Source of the DNA: Flagellimonas oceani
GTDB taxonomy: Bacteria; Bacteroidota; Bacteroidia; Flavobacteriales; Flavobacteriaceae
Assembly: GCF_011068285.1 (NCBI RefSeq)
Contig: NZ_CP049616.1
Span: 4,484,001 to 4,548,000 of the forward strand
Direction: 5' to 3'
DNA length: 64,000 nt
Below, piece after piece: positions 25,398 to 35,647 of the stretch. The translations under genes were made by a program, and so were the position numbers. A model generated the notes under the pieces. It was not told the DNA's origin. It worked only from the letters and a program-made list of their open reading frames with translations, and searched no databases. Positions within the stretch are counted from its first letter, which is position 1; the number at the start of each line of letters is the position of its first letter.

Positions 25398-26854
25398 CAA
25401 ATTTCTTTTCGTAGCCTTGCCACTGGAATATCCAGCTGTTCCCGGTACTTTGCCACGGTTCTTCGGGCTATGGGATACCCTTTTTCCTTTAGGATTTTTG
25501 CCAATTTAGCATCGGTAAGGGGCTTTTTTTTCTCCTCATCACGGATAACGGTCTCCAAAATCTTTTTAATCTCCCTTGTGGATACATCCTCACCTTGTTC
25601 GTTCTTCATGGCTTCCGAAAAGAAATCCTTTATCAGTTTGGTACCATAAGGGGTGTCCACATATTTGCTGTTCGCCACCCTTGACACGGTGGAAACGTCC
25701 ATATCTATTTTATCGGCGATATCCTTTAGGATCATGGGGCGCAACTTGCGCTCGTCCCCGGTCATAAAGTATTCCTTTTGATATTCCATGATGGTGCTCA
25801 TGGTAATGAACAGGGTCTGTTGGCGTTGTCTGATGGCATCTATGAACCATTTGGCGGCATCCAATTTCTGTTTGATGAACATCACCGTGTCCTTCTGTGA
25901 TTTGGATTTTTCCTTGGCATTTTTATAGCCCTCCAACATGTTGCTGTACTCTTTGGATACATGAAGTTCTGGAGCGTTTCTTCCGTTAAGGGTAAGCTCC
26001 AGTTCACCATCCACGATCTTAATGGAAAAGTCGGGCACGATATGTTCTATCATCCGTGTGTTTCCGGAATATGAGCCTCCGGGTTTCGGATTCAATTTCT
26101 CTATCTCCGATATGGCGTTTTTGAGCTCTTCTTCTGATACATGATGTTTTTGGATGAGTTTGGAATAGTGCTTTTTGGTAAAATGCTCAAACGATCGCTC
26201 CAAAATGTTTATGGCCAGCTCAACTGATGGTTTTTGCTCCTTGCGCTTCAATTGTATGATCAAACACTCGTCCAACGAACGGGCTGCCACTCCTGGAGGA
26301 TCTAGGTCCTGTACAATCTTTAAAACATGCTTTATCTTATCTTCCTCGGCATAAATGTTCTGGGTAAAGGCAAGATCGTCCATAATGTCCGCGAGCGGCC
26401 GTCGTATATAGCCACTTTCATCCACACTGCCCACCAAAAACTCGGCGATGGCCCATTCCTCATCATCCAAGTAAACCGTATTGAGCTGATTGAGCAAATA
26501 TTGCGTAAAGGAGGTGCCTGCAGCATAGGGCACCCTTTTGTCCTCGTCATCTGCGCTGTAATTGTTGGCCTGGGTCCGGTAATCGGGTATTTCATCATCA
26601 CTCAGGTAATCGTCAATATTGATTTCCTCCGTGTCGATGCTTTCGTTGTCGTCCGATTCATCGTATGTATCCTCGTACATGTCATCCAGAGCGTCATTTT
26701 CCTCTTTTCCGCTCTCCAATGCTGGATTTTCTTCCAGCTCTTGCTTCAGTCTTTGTTCAAAGGCCTGAGTTGGCAATTGAATAAGTTTCATGAGCTGAAT
26801 CTGCTGTGGAGACAGTTTTTGGGAAAGCTTAAACTGTAGATGTTGTTTCAGCAT
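25397..26854 (-). CDS. rpoN: RNA polymerase sigma-54 factor
   Basis: 485 residues. Region I (1-48) is Gln/Leu-rich (KLSQKLSPQQIQLMKLIQLPTQ), the part that keeps polymerase silent until an AAA+ activator acts. Region II (about 50-110) is highly acidic. The core-binding part includes LVGSVDESGYIRRPL and LDPPGVAARSLDECL. The DNA-binding region has a helix-turn-helix with DIADKIDMDVSTVSRVANSKY, and the RpoN box reads ARRTVAKYRE (about 465-475). No sigma-54 activator gene is seen in the window. Its stop overlaps the next gene's ATG by one base. Confidence 0.96.
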   Translation of the reverse strand: MLKQHLQFKLSQKLSPQQIQLMKLIQLPTQAFEQRLKQELEENPALESGKEENDALDDMYEDTYDESDDNESIDTEEINIDDYLSDDEIPDYRTQANNYSADDEDKRVPYAAGTSFTQYLLNQLNTVYLDDEEWAIAEFLVGSVDESGYIRRPLADIMDDLAFTQNIYAEEDKIKHVLKIVQDLDPPGVAARSLDECLIIQLKRKEQKPSVELAINILERSFEHFTKKHYSKLIQKHHVSEEELKNAISEIEKLNPKPGGSYSGNTRMIEHIVPDFSIKIVDGELELTLNGRNAPELHVSKEYSNMLEGYKNAKEKSKSQKDTVMFIKQKLDAAKWFIDAIRQRQQTLFITMSTIMEYQKEYFMTGDERKLRPMILKDIADKIDMDVSTVSRVANSKYVDTPYGTKLIKDFFSEAMKNEQGEDVSTREIKKILETVIRDEEKKKPLTDAKLAKILKEKGYPIARRTVAKYREQLDIPVARLRKEI

Positions 26855-26903
26855 ACGGATTGATGATTTACAATCTTACCTTCTTTAAAATAATAAATTC
26901 AAA

Positions 26904-28337
26904 TTAAAACTCGGCATTCTGCGGTGTTCTAGGGTAGGGGATTACGTCCCTAATGTTGCCCATGCCCGTAGCAAATTGAACCATGCGCTCAAATCCCAGT
27001 CCAAATCCACTGTGCACGGCGGTACCGAACTTCCTAAGGTCAAGATACCACCAAAGTTCTTTGGCGTCAATGTCCAATTCCTTTATTTTTTGTTCCAATA
27101 CCTCCAAGCGTTCTTCCCTTTGCGATCCACCAACAATCTCGCCAATGCCCGGGAAAAGTACATCCATGGCACGTACGGTCTTGCCGTCCTCGTTCAATCG
27201 CATGTAAAATGCTTTGATGTTGGCTGGGTAATCAAATAGGATCACAGGGCACTTGAAGTGCTTTTCCACCAAAAAGCGTTCGTGCTCACTTTGCAGGTCC
27301 GCGCCCCATTCTTCAATCGGGAATTGGAATTTTTTCTTTTTGTTGGGCTTGCTGTTCTTAAGAATGTCAATGGCCTCGGTATAGGATACCCTTTTGAAGT
27401 TGTTCTCTACTACGAACTTCAATTTTTCTATCAATGCCATTTCGGAGCGTTCGTTCTGAGGCTTGCCCTTTTCTTCGTCCAAAAGGCGTTTTTCCAAGAA
27501 TTCAAGATCATCTTGGCAATGGTCCAGCACATATTGAATAATGTATTTTATGAAGTCCTCGGCTAAGTCCATGTTCATGTCCAGATCATAGAAGGCCATC
27601 TCGGGCTCTATCATCCAAAATTCTGCCAAGTGACGCGATGTGTTGGAGTTCTCTGCCCTAAAGGTGGGTCCAAAAGTATATACTTTGCCCAAGCCCATGG
27701 CATAGGTCTCTGCTTCCAATTGCCCGGATACGGTAAGGTTGGTCTCCTTGCCAAAAAAATCCTCGGAGTAATCTACCTCACCGGCATCGTCCACAGGTGG
27801 ATTTTTGTCATCCAGAGTGGTGACGCGGAACATTTCACCGGCACCTTCTGCATCCGAACCTGTAATAATAGGGGCGTGCATGTAATAAAATCCGTTCTGC
27901 TGAAAATAGCTGTGCACGGCAAACGAAAGTACCGACCTTACCCGCATTACGGCGGAGAAGGTATTGGTCCTTACCCTAAGGTGCGCCTTCTCCCTTAAAA
28001 ATTCCAACGAGTGCTTTTTGGGCTGGATGGGATAGGTTTCCGGGTCGGCCGTTCCGTGCACAAATATATCCGTGGCCTGAATTTCCACACTTTGTCCACG
28101 ACCTTGGCTTTCTTCCAACGTCCCTGTGATTTTTAGGGCGGCCCCGGTCGAAATCTTCTTGAGCAATGCCTCGTCCAAATTTTCAAAATCTACGACGCAC
28201 TGAATATTATGTATGGTAGAACCATCGTTCAGGGCAATAAATCGGTTACTTCTAAAGGTTTTTACCCATCCATTTACTTCAACGGAATCTCCTACGGGTT
28301 GCTTTGCCAGCAATTCTTTTATGGAATAAGACATCAT
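26904..28337 (-). CDS. asnS: Asparaginyl-tRNA synthetase
   Basis: 477 residues; class II aminoacyl-tRNA synthetase that charges tRNA-Asn. The N-terminal OB-fold (about 15-105) contains [21 protein letters not shown]. Motif 2 reads [20 protein letters not shown], and motif 3 is in [16 protein letters not shown] followed by DVIPYPRTP at the C-terminus. The [15 protein letters not shown] block is characteristic of AsnRS. Two adjacent ATGs (28337, 28334) are possible starts. It lies between the RND exporter and rpoN on the same strand, with 49-90 bp gaps. Confidence 0.96.
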   Translation of the reverse strand: MMSYSIKELLAKQPVGDSVEVNGWVKTFRSNRFIALNDGSTIHNIQCVVDFENLDEALLKKISTGAALKITGTLEESQGRGQSVEIQATDIFVHGTADPETYPIQPKKHSLEFLREKAHLRVRTNTFSAVMRVRSVLSFAVHSYFQQNGFYYMHAPIITGSDAEGAGEMFRVTTLDDKNPPVDDAGEVDYSEDFFGKETNLTVSGQLEAETYAMGLGKVYTFGPTFRAENSNTSRHLAEFWMIEPEMAFYDLDMNMDLAEDFIKYIIQYVLDHCQDDLEFLEKRLLDEEKGKPQNERSEMALIEKLKFVVENNFKRVSYTEAIDILKNSKPNKKKKFQFPIEEWGADLQSEHERFLVEKHFKCPVILFDYPANIKAFYMRLNEDGKTVRAMDVLFPGIGEIVGGSQREERLEVLEQKIKELDIDAKELWWYLDLRKFGTAVHSGFGLGFERMVQFATGMGNIRDVIPYPRTPQNAEF

Positions 28338-28427
28338 TCTAAAACTATCGTGATTTAGTTGGTAAAGATAGGTTTTTGATAAAAAATGATGGCAATGGAT
28401 TGGCCTAATTTATGCGGGTGGCAAGCA

Positions 28428-30827
28428 CTATTTGTCCTTGATGTTGTCCTCGTCCTGGGGTAAAATGTCTATTTGAGGTTTTTTGAGCACTTGTTTGTTG
28501 GCAATGCTGCGTTCCAGGGACAATAGCAACGAGGGTAACAAAATCAAATTGGATAGCATGGCGAACAACAAAGTTGCCGAAACCAGTCCTCCCAAGGCCT
28601 TGGTGCCACCAAAACTGGAGATTATGAATACCGAAAATCCAAAGAACAACACAATGGAGGTGTAGAACATGCTTACCCCTGTCTCGCGCAAGGCGGCATA
28701 CACGGATTTTTTGATATGCCAACGGTGCGCTGTGAGCTCCTGCCGATATTTGGCCAAAAAGTGGATGGTGTCGTCTACCGAAATACCAAAGGCAATACTG
28801 AACACCAAGATGGTCGATGGCTTTATGGGCACTCCCAAATAACCCATGAGGCCGGCTGTTATCACCAGCGGCAATAAGTTGGGCACCAAGGATATGATGA
28901 CCATTCTAAAGGACCGGAACAGGTAGGCCATGAAAAGCGAAATCAGGCCGATGGCCAAAGCTAGTGACAGTAAGAGGTTTTTTACCAAATATTTTGTGCC
29001 TTTTAGGAACAATAGTGCCTTTCCTGTCATAAACACATCGTACCGCTCTGTTGGGAACTCTTTTGTGATGGCCTCTTGAACATCTTTTTCTATCTCTTCC
29101 ATGCGGTCGATTTTTACATCGCGCATGTAGGTGGTCAAACGGGCCGTTTGTCCTGTGCTGTCCACAAAAGTTTGCAAGAGGTCGGCACCACCGGTAGATG
29201 ATTTTTGAACCGCGCTCATAATGAAGGTGTTCTCTTGACTGGTGGGCAGTTGATAGTATTTTGGGATGCCGTTGTAATAGGCTTGTTTGGAGTATTTTAC
29301 GAGGTCAACAATAGAAATCGGCCTTGATAGTTCCGGGATTTCATCAATAACTGCTCCCAAGCGGTCCATGCGCTTCAAGGTCGCCGGTTTCACAACCCCG
29401 TTTTTTCGTTTGGTGTCCACCACAATTTCCATGGGCATGATACCATCGAACTCTGCTTCAAAAAATTGGATGTCCTTGTAAAAGTGACTGTTCTTGGGCA
29501 AATCCTCAATCCGGCTACCGGTTATGCGCATCTGGTAAATCCCTATGATGCTCAAAACCAGTACGGCCACGGTGGTGATGTAAACGGCAATCCTATGGTT
29601 TCTTACGATGTTCTCCATCCAGTTTACAAAGAAATCCATCCACTTTTTGTTCAAGTGTTTGAGATGCTTCGTTTTGGGAAGCGGCATAAAGCTGTAAATG
29701 ATAGGGATGATCAACAAAGAAAGTATAAATATGCCGATTATGTTGATCGATGCAACGATGCCAAATTCCTTGAGCAGATCACTATCCAAAATAATGAAGG
29801 TAGCAAAACCCGAGGCGGTGGTAATGTTCGTCATCAATGTGGCATTGCCAATCTTGGAAATCACCCGCTGAAGGGACAGTGCTTGATTGCCATGCTTTTT
29901 GACTTCTTGCTGATATTTGTTGATCAGGAAAATACAGTTCGGGATACCGATTACAATAATCAAGGGCGGAATCAGTGCGGTAAGGATGGTTATCTCGTAT
30001 TTTAGAAGTCCGAGTATTCCAAAGGCCCACATAACCCCGATGATGACCACGCACATGGAGATAAAGGTGGCCCTGAAGCTCCTGAAGAAAAAGAAAAATA
30101 TAATCGATGTGACCAAGAGGGCGCCTACGATAAACAGTCCTATCTCATCAACAATGGATTTGGTGTTCCAAGTACGGATGTAGGGCATGCCTGAAATCCG
30201 GACATCCATTTGGGTCTCTTGTTCAAAGTCTTCAACGAGTTCGGCAAGGTCGTTCAAAATGAACTCGTTTCTTACCGCGGTGTTCATAATGTCCTTGTCC
30301 AGATAAACTACCGTCTGTATGGTTCCACTTTCTGGATTGTATACCAAATTATTGTAAAACGGAAGTTCTTTGAACAGGTGGTTGGTAAGGGAATCGATTT
30401 CCTGCTTTGTTTTGGGAGCCCTAGCTATCAAAGGCTCCATGGAAAAAGTCTGGGTCTCGTTGTCCTTAATGAGCTCTTTTAAATTTTCAAGCGAAACCAC
30501 ATAATCAACCTCTGGGAAGGCATCGAGCTGTTTGCTCAATGTGTTCCAACGGTTGAAGTTTTTTGGTGTGAACAGGGTGGAATCCCTTATGGCAAGGACA
30601 ATGGCATTGCCCTCCTCCCCAAATATTTTGGTGAATGCATTGTATTGAATACTGGCCGGATGGTCATCTGGCAGAATATTGGCCTCGGTGTTGGAAAATT
30701 GCATGTTTTTCCATTGCATGGCCAAAAAAACGGTTATGCCTATTACCGCCAAAAGAATCAAAATTCTATTGCGGAGGATAATTCTTGCGACCTTGGGCCA
30801 AAATCCTTTAGTGAGCTTTGCTACCAT
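28428..30827 (-). CDS. RND superfamily (MMPL/patched-like) exporter
   Basis: 799 residues in two homologous halves, each with one span, a large periplasmic loop, then a five-span bundle carrying a sterol-sensing-like domain. The first half has IGLFIVGALLVTSIIFFFFFRS and IGIPNCIFLINKYQQEVKKHG; the second has MAYLFRSFRMVIISLVPNLLP and FGISVDDTIHFLAKYRQEL with the Asp pair typical of proton-driven RND pumps. Such proteins export lipids or hydrophobic compounds. It is 75 bp after frr on the same strand. No adaptor or outer-membrane partner is adjacent, so the substrate cannot be inferred. Confidence 0.9.
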   Translation of the reverse strand: MVAKLTKGFWPKVARIILRNRILILLAVIGITVFLAMQWKNMQFSNTEANILPDDHPASIQYNAFTKIFGEEGNAIVLAIRDSTLFTPKNFNRWNTLSKQLDAFPEVDYVVSLENLKELIKDNETQTFSMEPLIARAPKTKQEIDSLTNHLFKELPFYNNLVYNPESGTIQTVVYLDKDIMNTAVRNEFILNDLAELVEDFEQETQMDVRISGMPYIRTWNTKSIVDEIGLFIVGALLVTSIIFFFFFRSFRATFISMCVVIIGVMWAFGILGLLKYEITILTALIPPLIIVIGIPNCIFLINKYQQEVKKHGNQALSLQRVISKIGNATLMTNITTASGFATFIILDSDLLKEFGIVASINIIGIFILSLLIIPIIYSFMPLPKTKHLKHLNKKWMDFFVNWMENIVRNHRIAVYITTVAVLVLSIIGIYQMRITGSRIEDLPKNSHFYKDIQFFEAEFDGIMPMEIVVDTKRKNGVVKPATLKRMDRLGAVIDEIPELSRPISIVDLVKYSKQAYYNGIPKYYQLPTSQENTFIMSAVQKSSTGGADLLQTFVDSTGQTARLTTYMRDVKIDRMEEIEKDVQEAITKEFPTERYDVFMTGKALLFLKGTKYLVKNLLLSLALAIGLISLFMAYLFRSFRMVIISLVPNLLPLVITAGLMGYLGVPIKPSTILVFSIAFGISVDDTIHFLAKYRQELTAHRWHIKKSVYAALRETGVSMFYTSIVLFFGFSVFIISSFGGTKALGGLVSATLLFAMLSNLILLPSLLLSLERSIANKQVLKKPQIDILPQDEDNIKDK

Positions 30828-30902
30828 TTGGGTTTTGTTGGCCGCAAAGGTAGAAAATGATATGTTGTGTTCCTAGGAAAGTAGCTGGTCAAAATCCAAG
30901 TT

Positions 30903-31457
30903 TTACACCTTCATTATCTCTGCTTCCTTGGCAGTAAGGATAGCATCGACTTTGTCGCTATATTTATTGGTAAGCTCTTGGACATCAACCTCGGCGTTGC
31001 TCAAAAGGTCTTCGGAAATATCCAATGCCTTGAGCTCTTTGTTCGCCTCTTGTCTAGCGCTTCGTATACTTACCTTGGCATCTTCGGCTTCACCTTTTGC
31101 TTGCTTTGCCAATTGGATTCTTCGCTCTTCGGTAAGGGGGGGGACGTTTATGATGACCATTTCCCCATTGTTCATGGGGTTAAAGCCTAAATTGGCGTTC
31201 ATGATGGCAGTTTCAATATCGCCCAAAAGGCTTTTTTCCCAAGGCTGAACGGATAGCGTTCGCGCATCTGGAGTGTTGATGTTGGATACTTGGGAAAGCG
31301 GTGTCTGCGAACCGTAGTAGTCCACCATTACCGTAGAAAGCATCATGGGGCTTGCTTTACCGGCCCTTATTTTGGTCAATGCCTTTTGCAAGTGCTCAAT
31401 ACTTGCGTCCATGCTTTCTTTTGTGCTATCAAGAATAAATTTTACTTCTTCGTCCAT
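30903..31457 (-). CDS. frr: Ribosome recycling factor
   Basis: 184 residues from the ATG at 31457; a TTG nine bases upstream is an unlikely start. RRF has a three-helix bundle plus a small beta domain and works with EF-G to split post-termination ribosomes. The blocks ALTKIRAGKASPMMLSTVMVDYYG, PLSQVSNINTPDARTLSVQPW and NVPPLTEERRIQLAKQAK are diagnostic. It is 42 bp downstream of pyrH, a gene order (tsf, pyrH, frr) found in most bacteria. Confidence 0.97.
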   Translation of the reverse strand: MDEEVKFILDSTKESMDASIEHLQKALTKIRAGKASPMMLSTVMVDYYGSQTPLSQVSNINTPDARTLSVQPWEKSLLGDIETAIMNANLGFNPMNNGEMVIINVPPLTEERRIQLAKQAKGEAEDAKVSIRSARQEANKELKALDISEDLLSNAEVDVQELTNKYSDKVDAILTAKEAEIMKV

Positions 31458-31499
31458 AACTTTCAAATTTATAAAATTGAAACCAAAGTATGTGCCAAC

Positions 31500-32207
31500 T
31501 TATACGTTGACCACTGTTCCTATATTTTCTCCGGATACTATTTTCATTAAGTTGCCACGTGTGTTCATATCGAACACTACAATGGGCAGCTCATTTTCTT
31601 GGCTTAAGGTAAATGCCGTCGTATCCATAACCTTAAGTCCCTTGGAAAGTACCTCGTTAAAGGAAATGGAGTCGAATTTGGTGGCGTTTTTATCTTTTTC
31701 GGGGTCGGAGGTGTAAATACCGTCCACACGGGTTCCCTTAAGGATTACATCGGCTTTGATCTCGATGGCTCTTAAAACAGCGGCCGAATCCGTAGTGAAG
31801 TATGGGTTTCCTGTTCCACCGCCAAAAATAACCACTCTACCTTTTTCCAAATGGCGGATTGCCCTTCTTCTGATAAACGGCTCGGCAACCTCATTGATTT
31901 TTATGGCGGATTGCAATCTGGTCTGGACTCCTTTAAGCTCCAATGCACTTTGAAGTGCAAGACCGTTGATCACCGTTGCCAGCATGCCCATGTGGTCTCC
32001 TTGAACGCGGTCCATCCCTTGACTTGCCCCGGCCAGACCTCTAAAAATATTTCCTCCGCCAATTACTATGGCGACCTCAACGCCCTTTTCGATTACACCT
32101 TGTATTTCTTCGGCATATTCATCCAATCGCTTGGCGTCGATGCCATATTGTTGTTCGCCCATGAGGGCTTCCCCACTTAATTTTAATAAAATTCTTTTGT
32201 AATGCAT
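31500..32207 (-). CDS. pyrH: UMP kinase
   Basis: 235 residues; hexameric bacterial UMP kinase of the amino-acid-kinase fold, making UDP for nucleotide synthesis. Motifs: [13 protein letters not shown] at the N-terminus, [10 protein letters not shown] (UMP/phosphate loop), and [23 protein letters not shown] for ATP and UMP binding. It begins 80 bp beyond the tsf terminator, so it has partial independence from rpsB-tsf, and it is followed by frr. Confidence 0.97.
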   Translation of the reverse strand: MHYKRILLKLSGEALMGEQQYGIDAKRLDEYAEEIQGVIEKGVEVAIVIGGGNIFRGLAGASQGMDRVQGDHMGMLATVINGLALQSALELKGVQTRLQSAIKINEVAEPFIRRRAIRHLEKGRVVIFGGGTGNPYFTTDSAAVLRAIEIKADVILKGTRVDGIYTSDPEKDKNATKFDSISFNEVLSKGLKVMDTTAFTLSQENELPIVVFDMNTRGNLMKIVSGENIGTVVNV

Positions 32208-32286
32208 TGAGAGTTTCTTGAAGTCCGGACAAAAATAATCAAAAATATTTACGGCAAATGAAGAATTGCAGGTTAGATATGCGCAT

Positions 32287-32316
32287 AAAAAAACCGCTTC
32301 GTTGGAGAAGCGGTTT
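32287..32316 (-). terminator. Terminator downstream of tsf
   Basis: AAACCGCTTC-TCCAAC-GAAGCGGTTT on the minus strand is a 10-bp perfect stem, directly followed by a run of Ts (complement of 32287-32293). It separates rpsB-tsf from pyrH-frr. Confidence 0.88.
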
Positions 32317-32339
32317 GTTAAGTATATTTTGGCGATAAA

Positions 32340-33164
32340 TTAGCCTAGGGCAACTCTTGTGAAACCTGTAACCTCCAAGCTGGAATCCACAGATTTAACG
32401 TACTCAGCTACACTCTGCTTGCTGTCTTTAATGAAAGCTTGGTTCACCAAAGTGTTGTCTTTAAAGAAACGGTTCAATTTACCTTTTGCGATGTTGTCCA
32501 ACATGGCTTCAGGCTTTCCTTCTTGACGCAATTGATCTTTGGCGATCTCGATTTCCTTGTCGATGATGGATTGATCAACACCTTCTTCGTTCAAGGCAAC
32601 AGGGTTCATTGCGGCAGCTTGCATAGCCACATCTTTTGCAGCTTCGGCAGCACCGTCAACATTGGCGGACAAACCTACCAATGTGGCAATTTTGTTACCT
32701 GCGTGAATGTAGGAACCTACAAATGGGGCGCTCAATTTGTCAAAGCTTCCGATTTCTATTTTCTCACCGATTACACCAGTTTGCTCCGTCAATTTTTCGG
32801 CAACGGTCATTCCATTGAAGGAAGCGGCAAGGAAGTCATCTTTGCTGTCGAAACCAAGGGCCAAATCGGCCAAATCGTTTGCAAGTTTTACAAAGCTATC
32901 GTTCTTGGCGACGAAATCGGTCTCACAGTTCAAAGAAATAACAACTCCTTGTGTGCTTTCATCGTTCACTTTTGCGATGGCCGCACCTTCGGAAGATTCT
33001 CTGTCAGCTCTTTTGGCCGCAACTTTTTGACCTTTCTTTCTTAGGATTTCAATAGCTTGGTCAAAATCACCATCTGCTTCGACCAAAGCTTTTTTACAAT
33101 CCATCATTCCAGCTCCAGTAGCCTTTCTTAATTTATTTACCTCTGCGGCAGTAATCTTTGCCAT
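32340..33164 (-). CDS. tsf: Translation elongation factor Ts
   Basis: 274 residues. EF-Ts exchanges GDP for GTP on EF-Tu. The N-terminal UBA-like domain has VNKLRKATGAGMMDCKKALVEADGDFD, and the core has VISLNCETDFVAKNDSF, the classic TDFVA motif that inserts into EF-Tu. The GSYIHAGNKIATLVGLS and FMKD-like late regions are present in shortened form. It lies 80 bp downstream of rpsB; a weak hairpin in that gap might tune the ratio of the two products. Confidence 0.97.
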   Translation of the reverse strand: MAKITAAEVNKLRKATGAGMMDCKKALVEADGDFDQAIEILRKKGQKVAAKRADRESSEGAAIAKVNDESTQGVVISLNCETDFVAKNDSFVKLANDLADLALGFDSKDDFLAASFNGMTVAEKLTEQTGVIGEKIEIGSFDKLSAPFVGSYIHAGNKIATLVGLSANVDGAAEAAKDVAMQAAAMNPVALNEEGVDQSIIDKEIEIAKDQLRQEGKPEAMLDNIAKGKLNRFFKDNTLVNQAFIKDSKQSVAEYVKSVDSSLEVTGFTRVALG

Positions 33165-33195
33165 TTTTCTTTTCTTTTAAAATTTTATGTAAAGT

Positions 33196-33216
33196 AAAAC
33201 ACTAAAAAAGTGTTTT
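33196..33216 (-). terminator. Weak hairpin in the rpsB-tsf gap
   Basis: AAAACACT-N5-AGTGTTTT is an 8-bp A/T-rich stem followed by a T-containing stretch on the minus strand. It could be an attenuator between rpsB and tsf; the stem is weak, so this is tentative. Confidence 0.35.
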
Positions 33217-33244
33217 TGTTTAGGACAATGTTAAATCAGCAGGT

Positions 33245-34336
33245 TTATTCAACGCCACCTTTTACGCTGTCTTGCCATTCTTTAAGTTCGTCCCATTCGC
33301 CATCGGCGGCCATTTTAGCTTGTTTTGGCCAAGATGTTGGGTCCAAGTGGGCCAAAGTTGAACTGGCTTCTGTCAAAGTTTCCTTGATGTCGTCAGCGTC
33401 AGCTTTTGCCAACTCGGCATAGGTGGTGATTCCGTTCTCCACCAAAGCCTCGGCAGCTTTAGGGCCTATACCTTCAATTTTGGTAAGGTCGTCTGCCTTT
33501 GCTGCTTTTTTTGCAGGCTTTTCATCTTCAGTTTTTTCTTCTTTTTTAGGAGCGGCTTCAGCTTTTTTGGCCGGTTTTTCTTCAGTTGATTTCTTCTCCT
33601 TTTTTGGAGCGTCCTCTTCTTTGTCCTTGCCACTTCCTTTTTCGCTCTTGCGCTCTTCCAAACCTTCGGCTACTGCACTGGTCACGGATTCCAAGATAGC
33701 TTCGATGGATTTACCGGCATCGTCGTTTGATGGGATGGCGTAATCAACATCGCGAGGGTCGGAGTTGGTATCCACCATTGCAAAAATCGGGATGTTCAAT
33801 TTTTGGGCTTCTTTTACCGCGATGTGCTCACGCATGGTGTCCACGATAAAAAGTGCACCTGGCAAACGGGTCATGTCCGCGATGGAGCCCAAGTTTTTGT
33901 CCAACTTGGCACGAAGACGGTCCACTTGCAACCTTTCCTTTTTGGAAAGCGTGTTGAAGGTGCCATCTTTCTTCATGCGGTCGATGGAAGCCATTTTTTT
34001 AACGGCTTTACGAATGGTTACAAAGTTGGTCAACATACCACCGGGCCATCTTTCTGTGATGTACGGCATGTTTACTTTGGATACTTTGTCCGCAACAATG
34101 TCCTTTGCTTGTTTTTTTGTGGCTACAAAAAGGATTTTTCTTCCTGAAGCTGCAATCTTTTTAAGGGCCTCGTTGGCTTCCTCAAGTTTTGCAACCGTTT
34201 TGTAGAGGTTGATTACGTGAATCCCGTTACGCTCCATGTAGATGTAGGGCGCCATGTTCGGGTTCCACTTTCTAGTTAGGTGCCCAAAATGCACACCTGC
34301 TTCCAGTAAGTCTTTTACTTCAATTTTACTTGCCAT
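33245..34336 (-). CDS. rpsB: 30S ribosomal protein S2 with C-terminal HhH domain
   Basis: 363 residues, about 110-120 more than a normal S2. Residues 1-228 are a complete S2 (LLEAGVHFGHLTRKWNP, RWPGGMLTNF, IPIFAMVDTNSDP, YAIPSNDDA). A charged KKEEK/EEKPAKKA linker (229-281) leads to a helix-hairpin-helix domain at about 282-325 (LTKIEGIGPKAAEALVENG), then a conserved-looking tail LDPTSWPKQAKMAADGEWDE. HhH domains bind DNA or RNA backbones, so the tail may contact rRNA. It is the first gene of rpsB-tsf. The 222-bp gap to rpsI contains the rpsI terminator and presumably the rpsB promoter, which I could not locate. Confidence 0.95.
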   Translation of the reverse strand: MASKIEVKDLLEAGVHFGHLTRKWNPNMAPYIYMERNGIHVINLYKTVAKLEEANEALKKIAASGRKILFVATKKQAKDIVADKVSKVNMPYITERWPGGMLTNFVTIRKAVKKMASIDRMKKDGTFNTLSKKERLQVDRLRAKLDKNLGSIADMTRLPGALFIVDTMREHIAVKEAQKLNIPIFAMVDTNSDPRDVDYAIPSNDDAGKSIEAILESVTSAVAEGLEERKSEKGSGKDKEEDAPKKEKKSTEEKPAKKAEAAPKKEEKTEDEKPAKKAAKADDLTKIEGIGPKAAEALVENGITTYAELAKADADDIKETLTEASSTLAHLDPTSWPKQAKMAADGEWDELKEWQDSVKGGVE

Positions 34337-34486
34337 TTTTTGTACTTAGTTTACGTTCCGTTGTAAGTAGCAATGTACAGGTGGTCACAAATTTTGTTCG
34401 CCCTGTCCATTTAGATGCTAAACTAGTTTCCAAAAAGCCGATTATTTTATCCCTTTTGGAACAACGACAACTTTGGTTAAAAATTT

Positions 34487-34515
34487 AACCCTGAAATATT
34501 TGCACTTTCAGGGTT
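34487..34515 (-). terminator. Terminator downstream of rplM-rpsI
   Basis: AACCCTGAAA-N9-TTTCAGGGTT is a 10-bp perfect stem followed on the minus strand by AAATTTTTAACC. It lies 44 bp after the rpsI stop and before rpsB. Confidence 0.7.
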
Positions 34516-34558
34516 TTCAATGAACTTATATATCGTTGGGCACGTGACCCAAAGTATA

Positions 34559-34945
34559 TTAACGTTTGGAGAATTGGAATTTCTTACGGGCTTTCTTCTG
34601 ACCGAATTTCTTTCTTTCCACCATTCTTGGGTCTCTGGTCAATAGACCTTCTGGCTTAAGAATTCCTCTGTTCTCAATATCTATTTCGCACATTGCTCTG
34701 GACAAAGCCAAACGAACAGCTTCCGCCTGACCAGTGATTCCGCCACCGTAAACATTTACTTTTACGTCGTAGTTTCCGTCGGTCTCGGTCAAAGTAAAAG
34801 GTTGTTTTACTTTGTACTGCAATGTACCTGTGGTAAAGTAATCGTTAAGATCTCTTTTGTTTACTGTGATGTTTCCAGAACCTTCGGAAACATATACTCT
34901 AGCTACAGCAGTTTTTCTTCTGCCTATCTTATGAACCACTTCCAT
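34559..34945 (-). CDS. rpsI: 30S ribosomal protein S9
   Basis: 128 residues. [25 protein letters not shown] is the S9 N-terminal signature, [21 protein letters not shown] the central block, and the basic C-terminal tail [12 protein letters not shown] is the part that reaches the P-site tRNA. The ATG overlaps the rplM stop by one base (TAATG), so translation is coupled and the usual L13-S9 pairing is kept. Confidence 0.98.
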   Translation of the reverse strand: MEVVHKIGRRKTAVARVYVSEGSGNITVNKRDLNDYFTTGTLQYKVKQPFTLTETDGNYDVKVNVYGGGITGQAEAVRLALSRAMCEIDIENRGILKPEGLLTRDPRMVERKKFGQKKARKKFQFSKR

Positions 34946-35400
34946 TATTTGTAGTCGTTTAAGTTTATTGCTTTTGGTTTTTGAGCCTCTTGCCCATGCT
35001 CGGCACCGGCATACACTTTAAGGTTTCTAAAAAGGTCGGCCCCAAGCTTGTTTTTTGGAAGCATTCCTTTTACAGAGTTCTCAATGATGCGCTCTGGGTG
35101 TTTTTCCAATACTTCTTTCGCTGAAGCGGAACGTTGTCCACCTGGATAACCAGTATATCTTTGATATTCCTTCTCGTCCCACTTGTTTCCGGTCATGTCG
35201 ATTTTCTCGGCATTGATGACAATCACATTGTCTCCACAATCAACATGAGGGGTAAAGTTGGTCTTATATTTCCCTCTAAGTATTTTGGCTACTTTAGACG
35301 CCAATCTTCCTAAGGTCTGTCCTTCAGCATCAACCAATAACCATTGCTTGTCAACAGTAGATTTATTGGCGGAAATAGTTTTATAACTTAATGTATCCAC
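34945..35400 (-). CDS. rplM: 50S ribosomal protein L13
   Basis: 151 residues. The blocks [54 protein letters not shown] and the late [16 protein letters not shown] segment (here [16 protein letters not shown]) are diagnostic. L13 is an early-assembly protein of the large subunit. It is transcribed with rpsI from the strong promoter at 35448-35478, with a leader of about 40 bases containing a small CCCG/CGGG hairpin. Confidence 0.98.
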   Translation of the reverse strand: MDTLSYKTISANKSTVDKQWLLVDAEGQTLGRLASKVAKILRGKYKTNFTPHVDCGDNVIVINAEKIDMTGNKWDEKEYQRYTGYPGGQRSASAKEVLEKHPERIIENSVKGMLPKNKLGADLFRNLKVYAGAEHGQEAQKPKAINLNDYK

Positions 35401-35447
35401 TTCTCGAATATTATTGATTTAAATAACCTATCCCGATTAACGGGCTG

Positions 35448-35478
35448 CAAATGTACAATTATTAGATTGAATTACAAA
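35448..35478 (-). promoter_or_regulatory. rplM-rpsI promoter, full Bacteroidota consensus
   Basis: On the minus strand TTTG (35478-35475), 19 bp, then TACATTTG (35455-35448) gives a complete match to TTTG-N19-TAnnTTTG. The rplM ATG lies about 48 bp downstream of the -7 box. Confidence 0.8.
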
Positions 35479-35647
35479 CGGTTGATCGGGAATATTTTTT
35501 CACTTTTTTGAAATTCAATCATCTTGGTTAAAAACCACTTTAAAAGATAGGAATCGGAATCGTTAAAAATAGTTAAAAAATATGCTAACTGTAACGCTCC
35601 GGATATTCCATGGTCTTTATCGTACCAATCAATCAAAAAACGAACAC

